Positions 6,409 through 9,360 of a stretch of 9,360 bases of DNA are shown here, piece after piece (position 1 is the stretch's first letter; the number at the start of each line of letters is the position of its first letter). The position numbers and the translations under genes were made by a program. The notes beneath the pieces are model-generated. The model saw nothing but the letters and a program-made list of their open reading frames with translations. It did not search any database and had not been told where the DNA came from. This stretch comes from an uncultured Desulfobacterales bacterium. Its GTDB lineage: Bacteria; Desulfobacterota; Desulfobacteria; Desulfobacterales; JAFDCJ01. Where the stretch lies: the NCBI GenBank assembly GCA_945787595.1, contig CALZJV010000324.1, positions 1 to 9,360 of the forward strand. The letters run 5' to 3'.

Positions 6409-6528
6409 ATGACAAAAAGAAAAAAGACTTTTTTTCCTGAAATTAAAAGAGTGATTTTGGACTATGAGTATGTGGAAACACCAAAAGATTATCAGAATCA
6501 TCAATTCTTGGTAGAGCCTCCGAAATAG
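6409..6528 (+). CDS. Doubtful small basic hypothetical protein
   Basis: A 39-residue reading frame begins MTKRKKTFFPEIKR at 6409 and ends at 6528; an upstream in-frame ATG at 6337 would add 24 residues that overlap a hairpin. The composition is protein-like, with a basic head and then acidic/aromatic residues (ILDYEYVETPKDYQNH). There is no convincing ribosome binding site and I recognise no family. It sits between gene debris and the 3' end of a pseudogene, so it may itself be a remnant. Codon periodicity or conservation elsewhere would decide. Confidence 0.2.
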   Translation: MTKRKKTFFPEIKRVILDYEYVETPKDYQNHQFLVEPPK

Positions 6529-6682
6529 TGTTAAATGCGGTCGCCGGCAATGATTTATGGGACAAGGCCTAATTTGCTGAAACCATAGGTTGACATAACC
6601 CCATAGTTCAAAAGGTGAATATTTCCATTGTCTGGCTATTCATGGTTTCACATACCGGCAGCAAACGCTTATTACACTCAGT

Positions 6683-7360
6683 TTATCCCCTTATCGTATT
6701 ACCAGTCTTTCGCAAGTCCTGCACGAGCTCAGACACCCCGAGCTTTTCAAGGGTTTCAATTTTCTGTAAGCCTGACTCAGCATCCCAGCCCCGCAGTTCA
6801 TAGTATTCTTTCCGCATTATCTCAAAGGCACTGCGGCACATATTTTCTCCGGCTACACCGGTCGTTATAAATCGAACGTTTTTTCCGTGGGTTCGTTTTA
6901 AAATATCCCCAGCAGCATAAACGCCCTTGCTCCAAATCATGGACGCATTTAAGATTTGGACGTTCCCATCATTAATCCAGAGATAAACCGGCTTCTGAGA
7001 TTGTCCTGAAATGACAATACCGTCGTAACCGGCTCTTTTCAGGTAAGGCCCGAAAAATCCACCGAGGTTTCCGTAACAAAATCCCTCCGGCAATAACATC
7101 GGCGACTTTCCAGCGACAACGAACCGGGAAGCTCCCTGGGCGCCGGTAGCCCCCAAGGGACCGCTCATAAGAATTAGGCAATTCTCGGGATCAAATGCAC
7201 CTACATGAGATTCGACTTCTTCCCAATAAATTTTAGTGGCAATCCCACGCCCGCCCAGAAACCGGTCCGCATAGCCCAGGGTTTCCAGTTCTGAAATTCT
7301 TGAATCCGTAAGATCGACTTTGAGTATCTTGCCACACCACCCGTAAATATTCGCTGTCAT
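6683..7360 (-). pseudogene. Aldehyde:ferredoxin oxidoreductase remnant with large in-frame internal deletion
   Basis: This 225-residue frame derives from a tungsten-pterin aldehyde:ferredoxin oxidoreductase, which oxidises aldehydes to acids in the cytoplasm of anaerobes. Residues 1-178 are a good N-terminal domain: GWCGKILKVDLT, FLGGRGIATKIYWEEV (pterin-binding region), SGPLGATGAQGASRFVVAGKSP, GGFFGPYLKRAGYDGIVISG and ITTGVAGENMCRSA. Residues 179-225 (FEIMRKEYYELRGWD through LGVSELVQDL) match the extreme C-terminus of the same family. Normal members exceed 600 residues, so roughly 400 residues are missing, including the cysteines for the 4Fe-4S cluster. The junction is near 6826/6827 and stays in frame. 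The start ATG 7360 has a good AGGAG site 6 nt upstream; in-frame ATG 7426 is not needed. Catalysis is not possible; a residual structural role cannot be excluded. Confidence 0.88.
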
Positions 7361-7424
7361 GTTATGCTCCTTTCCAGGGTTGACGGCATTATTTGCCGAC
7401 TCTGTAGCCACCTTACAAAATAGC

Positions 7425-7452
7425 ATTATTTTGAATGCAGGATACTTGGCAA
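7425..7452 (-). promoter_or_regulatory. Possible promoter of the oxidoreductase remnant
   Basis: Minus-strand TTGCCA (7452-7447) and AATAAT (7430-7425) are 16 bp apart, giving transcription from about 7418, 58 nt before the ATG at 7360. The hexamers are near consensus, but the region is AT-rich and such matches arise by chance. Confidence 0.3.
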
Positions 7453-7632
7453 ATCAGACAATTATCAACAGCTTCATCTGAAAATGGTACCATTCCACCG
7501 ATGTAGCTTAACCCAAGGTTGAGCGGTTCAGCCCGCCCTGGTGCGACTTATAAGATCATATTACGGCCCGTGTCAGGTTCCCAAATATGAATCTAAATAA
7601 TTGAGCAACGTAAAGTCAGGTCTGGGCCAGGG

Positions 7633-7810
7633 GGTTCAACGTTCAGGGTTGAAAAACTCCCAACCAACTCCTATCACAGGGATTCAGCCTTCATGAGTTA
7701 ATAACGCTTTTTCACCCAATGGGTGAAGCCGGGTATTCCGGATCTTGATCAATATTGTATTCAGTTTTAAATAGTTGTAGCCTTTGAACTTTGAACCCTG
7801 AACCTGGAAC
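7633..7810. repeat. Symmetrical MITE-like element: inverted heptamer arrays around a central palindrome
   Basis: The left end has three 7-bp units GGTTCAA, CGTTCAG, GGTTGAA (7633-7653). The right end has four units in the opposite orientation, TTTGAAC, TTTGAAC, CCTGAAC, CTGGAAC (7783-7810). Positions 7641-7654 and 7790-7803 match as inverted repeats at 13 of 14 bases. Almost exactly midway lies a perfect 17-bp palindrome with 8-bp arms, TTCACCCA-A-TGGGTGAA (7711-7727). There is no coding capacity. Confidence 0.6.
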
Positions 7811-8079
7811 TGATCAGTTTAGGTTAACATATCAGAACCATATTCAATTTTCAAAGCATCATGCTAGAATAGATTCATTTAAATAGAATTGACCAGTTCA
7901 GATATTTACAAAATTTTTGAGGTTAAAAAATGGTGAGATCGAAAAGATTTTCGGCTTTCTGTACTCACTATTCCGCGAACACATTCGAAAAGAAAATTTG
8001 ATGAAATAAAATGGTTGAAACTGAACCTCATACCAGATATAGAATGAGAAAAACGTGGCGATATCGTTTTACTATCTGA

Positions 8080-8210
8080 AATAATAGCGAATTCCATATA
8101 GTGGCAAGAAATCTGTCAAATTTTTATTTGAATTTAGAGCATATCACAAAATTTAACCGAGGTCTGGATACTCAATGTATCTGTATTGCGATATTAAATC
8201 GTGTACTTTT
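8080..8210 (+). repeat. Long direct repeat, copy A
   Basis: This aligns with copy B (9112-9254) over about 130 bp, sharing GGCAAGAAATC, TGTCAAATTT, ATTTAGAGCATA and GGATACT blocks in the same order and orientation. Copy A lacks a 14-bp stretch present in copy B after AAATC. Divergence is moderate, so the duplication is old. It includes the first 12 codons of the ORF at 8175, which makes that ORF start suspect. Confidence 0.7.
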
Positions 8211-8492
8211 ACGGATGACATTACAGATGTGATGATATCAAGAGGGGAATCGTCCCTGCCAGCTGCAACAAAAGAAACAGAGCCCCTGTACACGCCTCCT
8301 ATCCCTGGCGTTGAATCCCTACAGGCAGAGACGATCATCGCCGCCGTGGGAATCTGTCTTCCGGGGCTGGTTCGGATGAACCTCAGCGGGATAGCTGCCG
8401 TACGATCCTTCCACGGAAATATTGTTGCGGCTGGCAGGGGCGGTTCCCCGTGCGCACAGGCGAAGTTTGAAAAAATCCCCTCAAGTAACTAA
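8211..8492. other. GC-rich patch, open on both strands; possible ORF of unknown function
   Basis: Between AT-rich flanks lies a visibly GC-richer block of about 270 bp. On the plus strand one frame is open from ATG 8175 to 8492 (105 codons, e.g. LQAETIIAAVGICLPGLVRMNLSG). On the minus strand another is open from about 8484 to 8153, but its first ATG is at 8338. I recognise neither translation. The plus frame has no Shine-Dalgarno and begins inside the long direct repeat, so its N-terminus is not trustworthy. The block may be a fragment of a gene from GC-richer DNA. The ORF end is only 29 nt before the membrane-protein start, so a transcriptional link is possible. Confidence 0.35.
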
Positions 8493-8507
8493 ATAATCAC
8501 TTGTTAA

Positions 8508-8517
8508 GGGAGGTGAT
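8508..8517 (+). promoter_or_regulatory. Near-perfect Shine-Dalgarno of the membrane-protein gene
   Basis: GGGAGGTGAT (8508-8517) complements the 16S 3' end over nine or more bases. The GGAGG core is spaced 8 nt from the ATG at 8522. It fixes the start there and rules out the upstream TTG at 8501. Confidence 0.85.
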
Positions 8518-8521
8518 ACAT

Positions 8522-8923
8522 ATGGCAAACAATAAGAGCTATTTTAATATCGCATTAGAATCACTTCAGCACGTATATTCAACATATTTACATAACTTCT
8601 GGTCTACTTTAGGAGCAGCATTATTGTTTATGGGGTGGATTCTGACGTCAAATAATGCAAGAGAGATTATTGATGAAAATTTGATATATCTAATAGTTAT
8701 AACTTTTTCGGGAGTATTGCTTGCTACAGCACATACAATTATAGTATTTTATTTTTTCAAACAATCTCAGGCTAAAATGAAAATATTAGATGGTTTTAAG
8801 GATAATGGTTTTGATAAAAGATACTACGATAATTACGAACTAACTCACTTAAGGGTATATTTTAACATGATACTTATTTTATGTTTGATTATTTCAGATC
8901 TAACCCTAATGTGGACAATATAA
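8522..8923 (+). CDS. Small three-helix integral membrane protein of unknown function
   Basis: This 133-residue protein has an excellent ribosome binding site and clear architecture. A short polar N-terminus (MANNKSYFNIALESLQ) is followed by helix 1 at about 26-42 (FWSTLGAALLFMGWILT), helix 2 at about 54-79 (LIYLIVITFSGVLLATAHTIIVFYFF) and a charged loop (about 80-110, KQSQAKMKILDGFKDNGFDKRYYDNYE). Helix 3 at about 112-131 (VYFNMILILCLIISDLTLMW) is followed almost at once by the stop. Positive-inside reasoning places the loop after helix 2 in the cytoplasm. I know no family with this pattern. Its codons are strongly AT-biased compared with the vap, hydrolase and photolyase genes, suggesting a different origin. 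It lies between two copies of a long direct repeat, so it may belong to a small acquired cassette. No partner gene is visible. Confidence 0.75.
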   Translation: MANNKSYFNIALESLQHVYSTYLHNFWSTLGAALLFMGWILTSNNAREIIDENLIYLIVITFSGVLLATAHTIIVFYFFKQSQAKMKILDGFKDNGFDKRYYDNYELTHLRVYFNMILILCLIISDLTLMWTI

Positions 8924-8946
8924 ATTCACTTGTTAATATACCTGCT

Positions 8947-9054
8947 GAGATTGTCGAAAAAGTCCTATTTTAGCATTTTTCCTAATTTCGCTTATAGTAA
9001 TATCAGGTACTTAGAAGCCACAAAATCACCAGTTTTGGGTTTTTCGACAGTCTC
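8947..9054. repeat. 108-bp MITE-like element with GAGAYTGTCGAAAAA ends
   Basis: GAGATTGTCGAAAAA (8947-8961) is inverted at 9040-9054 with one mismatch in 15. The trinucleotide GCT directly flanks both sides (8944-8946 and 9055-9057), which could be a 3-bp target duplication. The interior has no ORF. The ends look like insertion-sequence termini without a transposase, which points to a non-autonomous element mobilised in trans. Confidence 0.6.
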
Positions 9055-9111
9055 GCTATGTATCAAGCCTTGGGGCTCTTTGATTTTTTTAAGATAGCCA
9101 TAACATATATG

Positions 9112-9254
9112 AATTATGGCGTATTTTCACATAATGGCAAGAAATCGTTCGTCGAGAATCTGTCAAATTTGGGGCAAATTTAGAGCATACCACAATTTTA
9201 AACGAAGTCCGGATACTTTCAATTTATGTTGATTAGGCTGATATTTGGACTTTT
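9112..9254 (+). repeat. Long direct repeat, copy B
   Basis: This is the second copy of the repeat at 8080-8210, same orientation, about 1.03 kb to the right. It carries an extra 14-bp piece (GTTCGTCGAGAATC, 9147-9160) that partly repeats its flanking AATC. The copies bracket the GC-rich patch, the membrane-protein gene and the 108-bp element. Confidence 0.7.
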
Positions 9255-9326
9255 GGCAATATGGTTTTGCCTCAAACCTCCAAAGAATTTTTTTGCTTAT
9301 CCTTCAGTAACCAGTTTTTTTGGAGT

Positions 9327-9332
9327 TATAAT
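9327..9332 (+). promoter_or_regulatory. Possible -10 box of a gene beyond the right edge
   Basis: A consensus TATAAT is present with no good -35 at 16-18 bp. It lies just downstream of repeat copy B and before a purine-rich AGG/GGTGG end, so it may serve an off-window plus-strand gene. Confidence 0.25.
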
Positions 9333-9360
9333 CAAAAGTTGTGTTTAAGGAATTAGGTGG

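Larger units (their letters stand above)
7361..8174. other. Long AT-rich spacer upstream of the oxidoreductase remnant
   Basis: I see no supportable gene. The segment contains a possible minus-strand promoter (7425-7452), the MITE-like element at 7633-7810 and, from 8080 on, the left copy of the long direct repeat. A 63-codon minus-strand frame (7906-8097) is low complexity, rich in Ser, Phe and Ile, and lacks a ribosome site; I judge it chance. Confidence 0.55.
8924..9360. other. Right-hand spacer
   Basis: No gene is visible. The spacer contains a 108-bp inverted-repeat element (8947-9054), copy B of the long direct repeat (9112-9254) and, at the very end, TATAAT (9327-9332) followed by AGG/GGTGG motifs (9348-9360) that could be the promoter and ribosome site of a plus-strand gene starting beyond the window. 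The -35 for that promoter is poor. Confidence 0.5.

Noticed and set aside
7906..8097. 63-codon minus-strand ORF
   Set aside because: Ser/Phe/Ile-rich, no ribosome site, in AT-rich spacer partly within the direct repeat.

Overview
The window looks like chromosomal DNA of an anaerobic, probably deltaproteobacterial (Desulfobacterales-like) bacterium. This is an inference from a tungsten aldehyde:ferredoxin oxidoreductase relic, a class II photolyase, a moderate and patchy GC content, and spacers full of small inverted-repeat elements. No rRNA, tRNA, CRISPR array, intact transposase or phage gene is visible. No clear multi-gene novel system is present. The best leads are two visibly damaged enzymes and a repeat-bracketed cassette at the right end.

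Layout. Positions 1-85 (minus) are the first 28 codons of an exported protein whose signal peptide is clear. Positions 555-1156 (plus) are a complete vapBC toxin-antitoxin operon with a strong promoter, operator-like repeats and a hairpin after the toxin. Positions 1355-2242 (plus) encode a membrane-anchored alpha/beta hydrolase. It converges with a minus-strand class II CPD photolyase (2374-3783), whose expected C-terminal tail has been replaced by unrelated sequence after residue 408. Upstream of the photolyase is a 407-bp spacer with nested inverted repeats, then a minus-strand NAD(P)-binding/DUF2867 protein (4191-5729).

Positions 5730-6682 are mostly non-coding, with repeat fragments and one doubtful small ORF. 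Positions 6683-7360 (minus) are an aldehyde:ferredoxin oxidoreductase in which the N-terminal domain is joined in frame to the extreme C-terminus. The metal-cluster domains are missing, so it is a pseudogene or a remnant protein. Positions 7361-8174 are AT-rich spacer with a symmetrical MITE-like element (7633-7810).

Positions 8080-9254 form a cassette bracketed by two imperfect direct repeats of about 130 bp. It contains an unexplained GC-rich patch, an AT-rich three-helix orphan membrane protein with a near-perfect Shine-Dalgarno (8522-8923), and a 108-bp inverted-repeat element (8947-9054).

Functionally, only vapBC forms an obvious operon. The photolyase and the DUF2867 protein share a strand but are separated by a repeat-filled spacer. 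The overall impression is a gene-poor, eroding accessory region: small non-autonomous repeats in nearly every spacer, two genes truncated or deleted, and a stabilising toxin-antitoxin module.
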